Assembly: GCF_015644585.1 (NCBI RefSeq) | Contig: NZ_JADOBI010000004.1 | Coordinates: 434,001 to 498,000 of the forward strand | DNA length: 64,000 nucleotides | Origin: Rahnella laticis | GTDB taxonomy: Bacteria > Pseudomonadota > Gammaproteobacteria > Enterobacterales > Enterobacteriaceae | Reading direction: 5' to 3' | In this document: positions 20,919-30,592 of the stretch, one piece after another | How positions within the stretch are numbered: the first letter of the stretch is position 1 | Layout: every line of letters begins with the position of its first letter | The notes under the pieces: model-generated | What the model saw: the letters and a program-made list of their open reading frames with translations, nothing else | Told to the model about the DNA's origin: nothing | Databases searched by the model: none | Program-made: the position numbers and the translations under genes

Positions 20919-22706
20919 ATGACCCATAACATCGCTTCTGCTTCCCTGCGCCAGCGGGCTGTGAACGCTGCATTAGGGAAAATCCCTTTCGACCGCCTTC
21001 TGATAAATGCAAAAGTCATCGATATGGTGACGGGAGAAATTCGCGAAGCCGACGTCGGGATTACCGGCAATATGATTGCCAGCGTTCATCCGCGAGGAAA
21101 ATTCGCGCAGACCAGCAACGTTGATGATTTATCGGGACATTATCTGTCGCCGGGCTTTATCGATACACACGTCCACATTGAAAGCTCACACCTGCCGCCG
21201 GAAAAATACGCGGAAATCGTCGTCGCTCAGGGCACCACTACCGTGTTCTGGGATCCGCATGAACTGGCAAATGTGCTGGGCGTACCGGGCGTTCAGTACG
21301 CCGTTCAGGCCAGCCGGAATTTGCCCTTGCGGGTGATTTGCGCGGCGCCTTCCAGCGTGCCGTCAACGCCGGGGCTGGAAATGTCCGGCGCTGATTTCAA
21401 AGGTCAGGAAATGCAGACCATGCTGAGCTGGCCAGAGGTTGCGGGCGTTGCCGAAGTCATGGACATGTACGGCGTGCTCAACGGCAGCGAGAGAATGCTT
21501 GAGATCCTCGATGCCGGGCTTAAAAGCGGCAAGCTCATTGAAGGCCACGCGCGTGGTCTGAAAGACGAGCAACTCCAGGCGTATCTCGCGGCGGGCGTCA
21601 CTTCCGATCACGAACTGACTTCCGCAGAAGATGCTCTCGAAAAATTGCGCGCCGGTCTGACGCTTCAGATCCGTGGGTCACACCCTTATCTTTTGCCGGA
21701 TATCGCCGCCGCGTTGCTCGCGCTCCCGCATTTGTCCTCGCAAATTACATTGTGTACCGATGATGTCCCGCCAGACCATTTGCTGGAAAAAGGCGGACTT
21801 ATCGCACTGATTAAACTGCTGATCTCTTACGGTTTACGCGTGGAAGACGTTTTGCGAATGGCCACGTTCAATGCGGCTATCCGGATGAAACGTTCAGATT
21901 TGGGGCTGATCGCCGCAGGCCGTACCGCTGACATTATCGCTTTCGATTCACTTGAAAACCTGCATCCGGAAGCCGTGTACGTTGCCGGCGTTCGCGTTGC
22001 CAGAAACGGCAAACTTCTGTTTACGCCATCGGCAGCCAGCGGCGTGGTTCCTCCCCGCGATACGATGCAACTTGAGCCGCTTTGCGAAGATAATTTCTGC
22101 CTGAAAATTCCTGGACTGAACAACGGTAAGGCACGCCTGCGTAACATCAAAGGTGCGCGGTTCACACAGTGGAGCGAAGTCACGGTCAGCGTGCAGGACG
22201 GCGCCGTTCAGCTTCCGGATGGCTTCAGCCTGATTTGGGTTCAGCACCGCCACGGCCGGCACGACGCAACGCCAAAAATGGCTCTGCTTGAAGGTTGGGG
22301 AGAATTGCGCGGTGCGATTGCTACGTCTTACTCGCACGATTCACACAATCTGGTGGTGATCGGCCGTGAACCCGCCGACATGATGCTGGCGGCAAACCAG
22401 CTTATCGCCAGCGGCGGTGGTATGGCCCTGAGTCAGAACGGCAAGTTTCTGGCCAAAATTGAGATGCCGATTGCCGGAATGCTCTCCGACTTACCCGCAG
22501 AGCAGCTGGCAAAAGAATTTAAGAATCTGCGCGAACTCAGCGCACAGGTCGCTGACTGGGAGCCGCCTTATCGCGTCTTCAAAGCCATTGAAGGCACCTG
22601 TCTGGCGTGTAATGCAGGGCCACACTTAACCGACTTAGGCCTGACCGACGGTGGTTTACGTGAAATCGTCGATCCGGTTCTGGAAATCTGGCCGGATAAC
22701 GTCTGA
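20919..22706 (+). CDS. ade: Adenine deaminase
   Basis: Metal-dependent amidohydrolase that converts adenine to hypoxanthine and ammonia. The 595 residues (E. coli YicP/Ade is 588) hold the metal-binding FIDTHVHIESS motif near residue 83, the DPHEL motif near 113, EGHARGL and SDHELT in the middle and TDDVPPDHL near residue 285, then a C-terminal domain with CLACNAGPH. It is followed by a nucleobase permease on the same strand and preceded by a divergent LysR gene, so the three look like one adenine-use unit. Confidence 0.95.
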   Translation: MTHNIASASLRQRAVNAALGKIPFDRLLINAKVIDMVTGEIREADVGITGNMIASVHPRGKFAQTSNVDDLSGHYLSPGFIDTHVHIESSHLPPEKYAEIVVAQGTTTVFWDPHELANVLGVPGVQYAVQASRNLPLRVICAAPSSVPSTPGLEMSGADFKGQEMQTMLSWPEVAGVAEVMDMYGVLNGSERMLEILDAGLKSGKLIEGHARGLKDEQLQAYLAAGVTSDHELTSAEDALEKLRAGLTLQIRGSHPYLLPDIAAALLALPHLSSQITLCTDDVPPDHLLEKGGLIALIKLLISYGLRVEDVLRMATFNAAIRMKRSDLGLIAAGRTADIIAFDSLENLHPEAVYVAGVRVARNGKLLFTPSAASGVVPPRDTMQLEPLCEDNFCLKIPGLNNGKARLRNIKGARFTQWSEVTVSVQDGAVQLPDGFSLIWVQHRHGRHDATPKMALLEGWGELRGAIATSYSHDSHNLVVIGREPADMMLAANQLIASGGGMALSQNGKFLAKIEMPIAGMLSDLPAEQLAKEFKNLRELSAQVADWEPPYRVFKAIEGTCLACNAGPHLTDLGLTDGGLREIVDPVLEIWPDNV

Positions 22707-22779
22707 GTCGTTCTCAGCGCTAAAACACAAAAATGATAGCAAACACAACATTATAAAAAGCATTTCCAGGGGAGTTTGT

Positions 22780-24129
22780 ATGAGTGAAAGTTCGGTAAAA
22801 AATGTTGCACCTGCGACTGAAGGCGGCTGGCTGGAACGCCGCTTTCAGTTACGCCAGCGCCAGACCAAAGTCAAAACGGAATGTCTGGCCGGAATAACCG
22901 GATTTCTGGCCGCGGCGTATCTGCTGGTCGTTATCCCGGGGTTGCTGGCCGTGGGCGGAATGGACAAAGGCGCGGCTACTACTGGCGTGATTGTAGTGTT
23001 TGTTCTCGGTTCTTTGCTGATGGCCTTTTACGCCAACCTGCCGTTTATGGTCGGCCCGGGAATTGGTGGCTCGGTTCTGGTCGGCATTACGCTGGCTGGG
23101 GACGGCGTCACCTGGCCGGTCGCGCTGGGTATCGCCTGCTGGTCTGGAATTTTGTTTTTTATCATGACCGTGTTCGGCCTGCGCGAAATTGTCACCCGCT
23201 CGGTTCCGCAGTCGATCAAATTAGGGCTGACGGCATCCATCGGGATTTTTGTCGCCCTTCTCGGCTTTCGTAATGCCGGGCTGGTGATGGCGAACGCAAA
23301 GACATCGGCTCTCGGATTGGGTGATTTTACTGCGCCGGGTGCGCTGATTGCCCTGCTTGGATTGCTGGTTGCCATCGGATTACAGGCGAGAAAAGTGCCG
23401 GGTGCCATTCTGTGGGCCATTTTACTGGCGACAGTTGCGGGTATTCCCTTTGGCGTCACGCATCTGCCTGAACACTGGCTTTCCCTGCCACACTCTGTTG
23501 CACCGCTTTTCGGTAAAGTTGATCTGGCAGGCGCAATCAATATCGCTTTCCTGCCGTTCCTGTTTATCTTTTTTGCATCTGAATTCTTTTCAACGATGGG
23601 CACTACGCTGGCCGTCGGCGGCGAGGCCGGATTGCTGGATGAACATGGCAACATGAAACACATCAACCGGCCCTTCATGGTGGATTCCATTGCTGCCGCA
23701 CTGGGGCCGGTTGTCGGCATTCCTGCGGCGACGGCGCTGATTGAATCTTCCGCCGCAGCCGAAGCGGGTGGCAAAACCGGTCTGACGGCGCTGGCCGCGG
23801 CGGTCATGTTCCTGCTGATGCTGTTATTCACGCCGGTCGCGCTGATGATCCCCAAGGAAGCTACGGCGCCAGCGCTGATTTTGATCGGCCTGAATATGTT
23901 CAGTAATCTGAGAAAAGTTGATCTGGGCAATTTCACCGATGCGTTACCGGTGCTGATGATGGTCATGATCACGCTGATTTCGAACAGCTTCGGTACCGGT
24001 ATTGCCGGCGGCTTACTGTTTTACATCATCATTAAAATCGTGGCCGGAAAAGGGCGCGAAGTCCCGCTGGGGTTGTATATTCTGGCTGTTCCGCTGGTGT
24101 ACTACTTCGCCACGCTGGTGCATCACTGA
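22780..24129 (+). CDS. NCS2-family nucleobase permease (AzgA/AdeP-like)
   Basis: Inner-membrane importer of 449 residues with about twelve to fourteen hydrophobic helices. The start MSESSVKNVAP is preceded by GGGGAG; an upstream ATG in frame overlaps the ade gene and is unlikely. Family landmarks are TECLAGITGFLAAAYLLVV (residues 29-47), PGIGGS and the FFASEFFSTMGTTLAVGGEAGLLDE segment near residue 265. Position 73 bases after ade suggests it imports adenine or another purine for the deaminase. Substrate is inferred from context. Confidence 0.9.
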   Translation: MSESSVKNVAPATEGGWLERRFQLRQRQTKVKTECLAGITGFLAAAYLLVVIPGLLAVGGMDKGAATTGVIVVFVLGSLLMAFYANLPFMVGPGIGGSVLVGITLAGDGVTWPVALGIACWSGILFFIMTVFGLREIVTRSVPQSIKLGLTASIGIFVALLGFRNAGLVMANAKTSALGLGDFTAPGALIALLGLLVAIGLQARKVPGAILWAILLATVAGIPFGVTHLPEHWLSLPHSVAPLFGKVDLAGAINIAFLPFLFIFFASEFFSTMGTTLAVGGEAGLLDEHGNMKHINRPFMVDSIAAALGPVVGIPAATALIESSAAAEAGGKTGLTALAAAVMFLLMLLFTPVALMIPKEATAPALILIGLNMFSNLRKVDLGNFTDALPVLMMVMITLISNSFGTGIAGGLLFYIIIKIVAGKGREVPLGLYILAVPLVYYFATLVHH

Positions 24130-24142
24130 TTTCATTTCACCC

Positions 24143-24177
24143 AATAACGGGCGCGGAAATACCGTGCCTGTTATTTT
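24143..24177 (+). terminator. Terminator of the ade-permease operon
   Basis: Fourteen-base arms AATAACGGGCGCGG and CCGTGCCTGTTATT with two wobble pairs, then TT, starting 13 bases after the permease stop. Confidence 0.7.
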
Positions 24178-24249
24178 CAGGCAGACGCAAAGTTTATCTT
24201 GATGAGTGAACGGGATTGCAGAAGAGGTAAAACGGAAGGGCCTGAAATT

Positions 24250-24362
24250 GGTGGAGGCCCTGCCAGCTACATCCCGGCACACACGACACCTGCCATGGCT
24301 GCTTCCTTCCGGACCTGACCGAGTTAACAAGTTAGTGTTGCGGGAGAACCAACAGGGCCCCC
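24250..24362 (-). ncRNA. ffs: Signal recognition particle 4.5S RNA
   Basis: RNA scaffold of the signal recognition particle, which binds Ffh and targets inner-membrane proteins. On the minus strand the transcript begins GGGGGCCCTGTTGGTTCTCC and ends GGGATGTAGCTGGCAGGGCC plus a short tail. The invariant Ffh-binding apical part, GGTCAGGTCCGGAAGGAAGC followed by AGCC, lies in the centre. About 113 bases, against 114 in E. coli. Ends are set by pairing of the 5' and 3' arms and may be off by one or two bases. It is next to ybaZ, as in E. coli. Confidence 0.96.
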
Positions 24363-24548
24363 ATTGTCGTTGTTGGCTCCGGGTCTCTGCACAAGAGAAT
24401 CGAAGCGGTGGGCATTATCTGTGATGACCAGAGCAAAAGCAAGTTAACCGCCGACAACCGTTGTTTTCTTAAACAATACGCCTGAATCAGGCCGGACAGA
24501 ACCCCGATTTTTACGCCATACTGTCCGGCAAACATTGAGGAGGATGTC

Positions 24549-24857
24549 ATGTCTGAACCCGATAACTTTCGCCAGCGCGTATTCCAGATTATCGCCGCCA
24601 TCCCAACCGGACAAGTCACTACGTACGGTAACGTGGCGCAGCTCGCAGGATCTCCGCGTGCGGCACGTCAGGTCGGCGGCGTACTCAAGAAACTTCCGGA
24701 AGGCAGCACCCTTCCCTGGCATCGCGTGATTAACCATCACGGCGAGATTTCCCTGCAGGGCGAAGATTTTAAACGTCAGCGTCAGGCGTTACTGGCTGAA
24801 GGGATTGTCTTTAAGAAAGGCAAAGTCGATTTAGAGAAATACGGCTGGAAATGGTAG
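24549..24857 (+). CDS. ybaZ: Alkyltransferase-like DNA-binding protein Atl (YbaZ)
   Basis: Homologue of the C-terminal domain of O6-alkylguanine-DNA alkyltransferase. In the 102-residue protein the active-site motif PCHRV is PWHRV, with Trp57 in place of the acceptor cysteine. It can therefore bind and flag O6-alkylguanine for nucleotide excision repair but not repair it directly. The helix-turn-helix region GSPRAARQVGGVL (residues 34-46) is intact. ATTGAGGAGGATGTC ahead of the ATG is a strong ribosome-binding site. E. coli YbaZ has the same substitution. Confidence 0.95.
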   Translation: MSEPDNFRQRVFQIIAAIPTGQVTTYGNVAQLAGSPRAARQVGGVLKKLPEGSTLPWHRVINHHGEISLQGEDFKRQRQALLAEGIVFKKGKVDLEKYGWKW

Positions 24858-24868
24858 AACTGCGTCCA

Positions 24869-24894
24869 TAAAAAAGCACCGCCGGAGCGGTGCC
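24869..24894 (-). terminator. Terminator of ybaY
   Basis: Hairpin with arms GCACCGC and GCGGTGC and a four-base loop, followed on the minus strand by a T-run; between convergent ybaZ and ybaY. Confidence 0.75.
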
Positions 24895-24917
24895 TGAGTG
24901 CGCAGACAGCCTTTACA

Positions 24918-25496
24918 TCAGTAAGTTGACTGTGATGGCACTGCGCTGATCGGTGCAGGCGAAGTGCCCAGCCCCGGATTAGACGGGTTGCTCAGCGGAC
25001 CTGAAGCATCCGGCTTAGTGGCAACCGGTACGGCGACAACCGGCACAAGTTGCAGATCGGCACGGGTGCCCTGACCATGGTTAATCACTTCCTTAATGCT
25101 GTCGGTGACGAAGGTCATCTGACCATTAACGGTCACCGCTGCGCTCAGCAGAACGCGGGCATTTGGCGCAATTTCCTGCGGGTTATACGGCAGGATGAAC
25201 GTAAACGGCGCCTGTTTACCCTGGGTTCTTGCGACTTTCTGTGAAATCACGCGCGAAGGCGAATCCGCCAGAGACGCATCAGACAATGTGACGGTCAGAA
25301 CCGCATCAGGCGGTAAAGCCACTCTCTGATTGATGAACACGCTACCAGACACATTTGGGCCGGTGATCGCAGGTTCGGTCGACGGACTGGCCGCCGTATT
25401 AACAGGGGGCTGTTGCGCTGGGTCCTGGTGGTGCGGTGCGCACCCGGCAAGAGTCAGAGACAGCGCGGTTCCACCTACTATCTGCCAAAGTTTCAT
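24918..25496 (-). CDS. ybaY: YbaY-family lipoprotein
   Basis: Outer-membrane or periplasmic lipoprotein of unknown function. The 192-residue precursor has a signal with lipobox LAGC (Cys19), a Pro/Gln-rich linker, then a conserved domain around residues 48-150 with GSVFINQRVALPPDAVLTVTL and a second beta-rich part, resembling the YscW-like secretin-pilot fold. The C-terminal 40 residues are Pro/Ser/Ala-rich and probably disordered. It lies between ybaZ and tesB, as in E. coli. Confidence 0.93.
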   Translation of the reverse strand: MKLWQIVGGTALSLTLAGCAPHHQDPAQQPPVNTAASPSTEPAITGPNVSGSVFINQRVALPPDAVLTVTLSDASLADSPSRVISQKVARTQGKQAPFTFILPYNPQEIAPNARVLLSAAVTVNGQMTFVTDSIKEVINHGQGTRADLQLVPVVAVPVATKPDASGPLSNPSNPGLGTSPAPISAVPSQSTY

Positions 25497-25742
25497 TGAT
25501 CGTACTCCCTTTTTATTAGTCGCTTGTCGACAAGCTGTAATAAACGCCGACGATGAATTTAGTGACTTTAACCAGCTTACCCATTAATCATGGCACAAAA
25601 ATCTGAAGTTTTCCTCCCGACGACAAAACAGGGCTTCTGAGCATCAGGAAGATCCACTATGATTAACAGGTTAGACCTGTGCCGGAGACCGCGTTTTTTT
25701 TCCGCCCGGCATGCATCAACCGGTAACTTTCATGAGGCCACT

Positions 25743-26609
25743 ATGAGTCAGGCATTAAAAAATCTGCTGGATCTTTTAGATCTGGAAAAAATCGAAGAAG
25801 GGCTGTTTCGTGGTCAAAGTGAAGATCTGGGTTTACGTCAGGTCTTTGGTGGTCAGGTTGTCGGTCAGGCGCTGTATGCCGCCAAACAAACCGTACCGGT
25901 CGATCGTGGTATTCACTCGTTTCACAGTTACTTTTTGCGTCCGGGCGACAGCAGCAAGCCGATTATTTATGACGTTGAAATCCTGCGTGATGGCAACAGT
26001 TTCAGCGCCCGTCGGGTGAAAGCCGTTCAGCACGGCAAGCCAATTTTTTATATGACGGCTTCTTTCCAGAGTCAGGAAGAAGGTTTTGAGCACCAGAATA
26101 CGATGCCGGACGTGCCACCACCGGAATCACTGGTGTCGGAATCCGATATTGCTAAAAATCTGGCGCACCTTATTCCGGAAAAATTCCGCGAAAAATTCAT
26201 CGGCCATAAGCCAATCGAGATGCGCCCGGTAAAATTCCATAACCCGCTGAAAGGTAGTGTTGAAGAGCCGCACCGCGCCGTGTGGTTCCGCGCGAACGGC
26301 GAAATGCCTGACGATCTGCGGATCCATCAGTATTTGCTGGGCTACGCGTCTGATTTCAATTTCCTTCCCACCGCGCTGCAACCTCACGGTATTGGCTTCC
26401 TGGAACCGGGAATGCAGGTGGCGACCATCGACCATTCGATGTGGTTCCACCGCCCTTTCCGCATGGACGACTGGCTGCTGTACGCCGTTGAAAGCACCTC
26501 AGCTTCCGGCGCCCGCGGTTTTGTTCGCGGCCAGTTCTATACGCGCGAAGGGGTTTTAGTGGCCTCTACGGTGCAGGAAGGCGTGATCCGCCAAAGACCG
26601 GTCGAGTAA
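25743..26609 (+). CDS. tesB: Acyl-CoA thioesterase II
   Basis: Hydrolyses medium and long acyl-CoA to free fatty acid and CoA in the cytosol. The ATG at [20 protein letters not shown] gives 288 residues, close to E. coli TesB (286), with two hot-dog domains. The C-terminal domain contains the [10 protein letters not shown] segment with the catalytic aspartate and the following Thr/Gln region. An upstream ATG at 25659 would add 28 unlike residues. It is convergent with amtB across a shared terminator. Confidence 0.96.
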   Translation: MSQALKNLLDLLDLEKIEEGLFRGQSEDLGLRQVFGGQVVGQALYAAKQTVPVDRGIHSFHSYFLRPGDSSKPIIYDVEILRDGNSFSARRVKAVQHGKPIFYMTASFQSQEEGFEHQNTMPDVPPPESLVSESDIAKNLAHLIPEKFREKFIGHKPIEMRPVKFHNPLKGSVEEPHRAVWFRANGEMPDDLRIHQYLLGYASDFNFLPTALQPHGIGFLEPGMQVATIDHSMWFHRPFRMDDWLLYAVESTSASGARGFVRGQFYTREGVLVASTVQEGVIRQRPVE

Positions 26610-26633
26610 CCTCGCTTTTCACAAAAAGCAGAC

Positions 26634-26676
26634 ATAAAAAAAGGGGCGATAGTGATATCGCCCCTTCTGTTTTTTC
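26634..26676. terminator. Bidirectional terminator between tesB and amtB
   Basis: Hairpin with arms AAGGGGCGATA and TATCGCCCCTT, an A-run on one side and a T-run on the other, between the convergent genes. Confidence 0.88.
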
Positions 26677-26737
26677 ATCTTTATTATTTTGTACTTCTTA
26701 ATTAGAGAGTTAGCGCACTACTTTCTCTGAAATCAGC

Positions 26738-28027
26738 TTACTGGTTGTAAGCATTCTCGCCGTGGCTGTTCACGTCCAGGCCTTCACGTTCCTGCTCTTC
26801 AGGAACACGCAGACCTACAATCATGTCAGCCACTTTGTAACCGATGAAGGCCACAACGCCAGACCAGACCAGCGTAACGCAGACGCTGAAGAACTGAACC
26901 CAGACCTGATGGCCCATGGTGACGCCTTCTGCATAACCCACACCGCCCAGAGAGCTGGAAGTGAATACGCCAGTCAGCAGACAACCTACGATACCGCACA
27001 CGCCGTGAACACCGAAAACGTCACAGGTATCGTCCACACGCAGCCATTTTTTGAGGGTAACCACACCCCACAGACCGGTGATGCCGCCTACCAGACCGAT
27101 AATCAGAGCACCGCCCACGCCGACAGTACCGCACGCCGGGGTGATAGCAACCAGACCTGCGATAGCACCGGAGCTTGCGCCCAGCAGAGAAGGCTTACCG
27201 CGAACCATCCACTCAACCAGCGTCCAGGACAGGATTGCACCTGCGGTCGCAATAACGGTGTTGAGGAATGCCAGGGCTGCAATGGAGCTCGCCGCACTTG
27301 CAGAACCCGCGTTGAAACCGAACCAGCCCACGTACAGGATTGAAGCGCCGGTGAAGACCATCGGCAGGTTGTGTGGTTTGAACGCTTCTTTACCAAAGCC
27401 TGCGCGTTTGCCCAGCAGATATGCACCCACCAGACCTGCGATAGCGGCGTTGATGTGAACAACCGTACCACCCGCGAAGTCCAGCGCACCATCAGCCGCC
27501 AGGAAGCCGCCAGCCCAGACCATGTGAGCCATCGGGATGTAAGAGAAGGTCAGCCAGATCACAGTGAAAATCAGCACCGCAGAGAAACGAACACGTTCAG
27601 CGATACCGCCCACAATCAGCGCGACAGTGATGCAGGCGAATGAGCATTGGAACGCAACGTGAATCATCTGGGAGAAGGTGCCTGTGACAGAATCCAGGCC
27701 GATGCCTTTCATCATCACATTGCTGAAGCCGCCGAAGAAGGCGTTACCTTCACTGAATGCGAGGCTGTAGCCATAAAGGATCCACAGAACACAAACCAGC
27801 GCGAAGGTCACGATAACCTGAGTCAGCATGGACAAAACGTTCTTAGAACGCAGTAAGCCGCCGTAGAACAATGCCACGCCAGGTACGGTCATAAACAGTA
27901 CCAAGGCAGTACAGATCATCATAAATGCGTTGTCAGCACCGTTTGCGGCTGCCGGTGCTGCTGCCATGGCAAGCGAAGGCAGCAATGCAACCGCGCCAAG
28001 CCCCATCATGGATAAAAGTTTTTTCAT
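26738..28027 (-). CDS. amtB: Ammonium channel AmtB
   Basis: Trimeric inner-membrane channel for ammonia/ammonium, active at low nitrogen. The ATG at MKKLLSMMGLGAVALLPSLAMA gives 429 residues with a cleavable signal peptide, then eleven membrane helices. Both pore histidines are present in MIHVAFQCSF and FGVHGVCGIVG. It follows glnK by 85 bases on the same strand. The GlnK trimer plugs AmtB when nitrogen is plentiful, and the operon carries a sigma-54 promoter upstream of glnK. Confidence 0.97.
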   Translation of the reverse strand: MKKLLSMMGLGAVALLPSLAMAAAPAAANGADNAFMMICTALVLFMTVPGVALFYGGLLRSKNVLSMLTQVIVTFALVCVLWILYGYSLAFSEGNAFFGGFSNVMMKGIGLDSVTGTFSQMIHVAFQCSFACITVALIVGGIAERVRFSAVLIFTVIWLTFSYIPMAHMVWAGGFLAADGALDFAGGTVVHINAAIAGLVGAYLLGKRAGFGKEAFKPHNLPMVFTGASILYVGWFGFNAGSASAASSIAALAFLNTVIATAGAILSWTLVEWMVRGKPSLLGASSGAIAGLVAITPACGTVGVGGALIIGLVGGITGLWGVVTLKKWLRVDDTCDVFGVHGVCGIVGCLLTGVFTSSSLGGVGYAEGVTMGHQVWVQFFSVCVTLVWSGVVAFIGYKVADMIVGLRVPEEQEREGLDVNSHGENAYNQ

Positions 28028-28112
28028 TATTAACCCACCCCTGTTTCTCAAAACTGTTTTTTCTAACCTGATTTATATCAAAGCGATTTATATCAGAGAT
28101 AAAGGCCTGAAA

Positions 28113-28451
28113 TTACAGTGCTGCTTCGTCAGTTTCACCCGTACGGATACGGATGACGCGTTGCAATTCTGCAACAAAAATTTTGCCATCGCCGATCTTG
28201 CCGGTGTAGGCCGCTTTGCTGATCACGTCGATCACTTCATCCAGCTGATCGTCAGCGATAGCAATGTCGATTTTTACTTTTGGCAGGAAGTTCACACTGT
28301 ATTCCGCACCGCGGTACAACTCAGCGTGACCTTTCTGACGGCCGAAACCTTTAACTTCCGTTACGGTCAGCCCCTGAATTCCAACAGCAGACAGTGCTTC
28401 ACGCACGTCTTCCAGCTTAAAAGGTTTGATCACCACAGTAACCAGCTTCAT
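28113..28451 (-). CDS. glnK: Nitrogen regulatory PII protein GlnK
   Basis: PII signal protein that senses ATP/ADP, 2-oxoglutarate and uridylylation state and regulates AmtB. The ATG at MKLVTVVIKPFKLEDVREAL gives the standard 112 residues with the T-loop tyrosine at Tyr51 (GAEYSVNF), the site of uridylylation by GlnD, and the B-loop GKIGDGKIFV. A longer in-frame ORF upstream runs through the promoter and is not used. First gene of glnK-amtB, under a sigma-54 promoter and NtrC-type sites. Confidence 0.98.
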   Translation of the reverse strand: MKLVTVVIKPFKLEDVREALSAVGIQGLTVTEVKGFGRQKGHAELYRGAEYSVNFLPKVKIDIAIADDQLDEVIDVISKAAYTGKIGDGKIFVAELQRVIRIRTGETDEAAL

Positions 28452-28514
28452 ATTGCCACTCCTCGAATTAAGGGCTTGCCGCGAGAAACCTCGCGCCCGA
28501 TACGGAATGGTTAA

Positions 28515-28530
28515 AGCAAAGGGTGTGCCA
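28515..28530 (-). promoter_or_regulatory. Sigma-54 promoter of glnK-amtB
   Basis: On the minus strand TGGCAC-ACCCT-TTGCT matches the sigma-54 consensus TGGCAC-N5-TTGCW exactly. It lies 64 bases before the glnK start. Confidence 0.88.
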
Positions 28531-28638
28531 GAGTTGAAATCACGTAAATATTCATGCGATTCCCGCGTCATACGGCATTTTCAGATTATTCGTGACCCGG
28601 CGCACAGTTGTGGGGCCGTATTCAGCCTGACCCCATAC

Positions 28639-28673
28639 GCACCATTTAAGTGCCCGTCGCTGCTTTTTAGTGC
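28639..28673. promoter_or_regulatory. NtrC-type enhancer sites upstream of glnK
   Basis: The element GCAC-N7-GTGC (28639-28653) fits the NtrC dyad; a weaker GCTG-N7-GTGC (28659-28673) follows two helical turns away. They sit 110-160 bases upstream of the sigma-54 promoter. The 28452-28792 gap between glnK and mdlB otherwise holds only this control region. Confidence 0.65.
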
Positions 28674-28792
28674 AGAGGAAGCCAGCGGAACATTTTGGAT
28701 GCATGAATCAGGTGCGTGAGACGCGAAAAGGAGGGATTAATAGAACAAGAAGAAATGAACTGGCGCAGCAATCAGGCTGCGCCAGCTGAAGA

Positions 28793-30592
28793 TTATACGT
28801 TTTCTGTTGCTGAAATAACCGCACCGGTGGACGCCAGTTCCTGCCCTGCGAGCTGCAACTGATACATCTGATAATAACGGCCTTTTTCAGCCAGAAGCTG
28901 GAAATGGTTACCTTGTTCAACCGCCTGCCCCCGATGCAATACCAAAATATTATCGGCATCGACAATCGTTGAAAGACGGTGGGCAATCACCACCAGAGTG
29001 GTTTGCTGACGGATAGCCCGCAACGCACGCTGAATTGCCTGCTCGGTTCCTGAATCAATATTGGCCGTTGCCTCGTCAAGGATCAGAATCTCAGGCGCCT
29101 GCACCAAAACGCGCGCCATCGCCAGCAACTGTTTCTGGCCCACGGAAAGATTATTCCCCTGCTCACCCAGACGCGTATTCAGCCCTTCCGGCATTTCACG
29201 CACCAGCGGCGAAAGCTGCACGATGTCCAGCGCGTGCCAGACCTGAGCTTCATCAATGTCGCGCCCCAAAGTCACATTGGCGAACACCGATTCCGCCAGC
29301 ACCACCGGATCCTGCTGAACCATTGCGATACCTTTACGAAGGCTGGTATGCGACAGGTCAGCAAGATTGCGTCCGTCCACGCGAATCTCACCTTTATTGA
29401 GCGGATAATATCCCATGAGCAGATTCGCAAGCGTGCTTTTCCCGCTACCGGTATGCCCGACCAGCGCCACAAACCCGCGCGACGGAACGTGCAGGGAGAT
29501 ATTTTCCAGCACCCATTTATCGGGAAGATAAGCGAAGCTGACGTCCCTGACTTCAATTTCTCCGCTGGTGAGTAATTTGTCGTCCGGACCGTATTGCTGC
29601 TGGGTTCTGTCCATCAAATCAAAAATACGCTCACCGGCAACGACCGCCTGTTGCAAAATGGATTGCTGCGAAGTCAGTTCGATCAGCGGTTCGTTGAGAC
29701 GCCCGAGATAGTTAATGAAGGCATACAACACGCCCACACCAATTGAGCCTTCGGCACTGAATCCGAAAAGCAGCAACAAACCGCACAGAATCAGCGATGA
29801 GAACAGACTGAGCAATGGCCGCAGCAGAAAACCTTCCAGCCTCAGCGTTTGCATACGCGCCATGTAGTGCGACTGGCTGGCGCGCGTGAGGCGTTCGCCG
29901 AATCTTTTCTGCTGACGAAATTGCTGGATGACGTTCATGCCATTAATGACTTCGTTAAACCCGTCATTAATGTCCGCCAGATAAGCGCGCACCTTGCGGA
30001 CAACCGGCGTGCTGTAGACCTGATACAGCCCCATCACGACAAATACTGCCGGGAAAATACAAATAGCCACGGAAGCCAGCCGCCAGTCGAGGCTGAACAT
30101 CGCGATCAACATTGCGCCAATCAGGGCGATGCTGCGCAACACTGTCGACACCACGGTCACGTATAAATCGCGGATCACTTCGGTATCATTAGTTACGCGG
30201 GAAATGAGCTGCCCGACCGGCTGGGTATCGAACGCGCTGAGCGGCTGCCGGAGTGCGGCGTCCATAACATCGGTACGTAAACGCTGGACCACCCCCACGG
30301 CGGCACGGTTAAACAATAACGCCTGAAAATAGTGCAGGCTTGCGGCAAGAAATTGCAGGAAGATAAAGCAAAGTGCCAGCAAGCTGACTTTCCCCCACGG
30401 CAACTCCCCTTTCGCGACATAGTGATCAATAAAGAAACTGATCAGAATAGGCCCGGTCACTTCCGCCGCGGCGGCAACCCACAACATCACGACAGCATAG
30501 GAAAGTGGCTTGCTGTAGGGTTTTCCGTATTTGAGAAGTCGTTTAAGCGTTGGCCACAACTTCTGAATTTTATTCGTTTTTGGTTCAGCCAC
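28793..30592 (-). CDS. mdlB: ABC exporter half-transporter MdlB (SmdB)
   Basis: One half of a heterodimeric ABC multidrug-type exporter. The GTG start (VAEPKTNK) overlaps the mdlA coding end by eight bases and gives about 599 residues: six membrane helices (roughly residues 25-320) and a nucleotide-binding domain with Walker [10 protein letters not shown], signature LSVGQKQL and Walker B LILDEAT. The signature carries V in place of the usual G, as in the degenerate site of many heterodimeric exporters. A longer in-frame reading starts inside mdlA and is unlikely. Confidence 0.95.
   Translation of the reverse strand: MAEPKTNKIQKLWPTLKRLLKYGKPYSKPLSYAVVMLWVAAAAEVTGPILISFFIDHYVAKGELPWGKVSLLALCFIFLQFLAASLHYFQALLFNRAAVGVVQRLRTDVMDAALRQPLSAFDTQPVGQLISRVTNDTEVIRDLYVTVVSTVLRSIALIGAMLIAMFSLDWRLASVAICIFPAVFVVMGLYQVYSTPVVRKVRAYLADINDGFNEVINGMNVIQQFRQQKRFGERLTRASQSHYMARMQTLRLEGFLLRPLLSLFSSLILCGLLLLFGFSAEGSIGVGVLYAFINYLGRLNEPLIELTSQQSILQQAVVAGERIFDLMDRTQQQYGPDDKLLTSGEIEVRDVSFAYLPDKWVLENISLHVPSRGFVALVGHTGSGKSTLANLLMGYYPLNKGEIRVDGRNLADLSHTSLRKGIAMVQQDPVVLAESVFANVTLGRDIDEAQVWHALDIVQLSPLVREMPEGLNTRLGEQGNNLSVGQKQLLAMARVLVQAPEILILDEATANIDSGTEQAIQRALRAIRQQTTLVVIAHRLSTIVDADNILVLHRGQAVEQGNHFQLLAEKGRYYQMYQLQLAGQELASTGAVISATENV

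Noticed and set aside
25666-25680. Palindrome ACAGGT-TAG-ACCTGT upstream of tesB
   Set aside because: Short and isolated, with no matching second site and no known regulator; not enough to call an operator.
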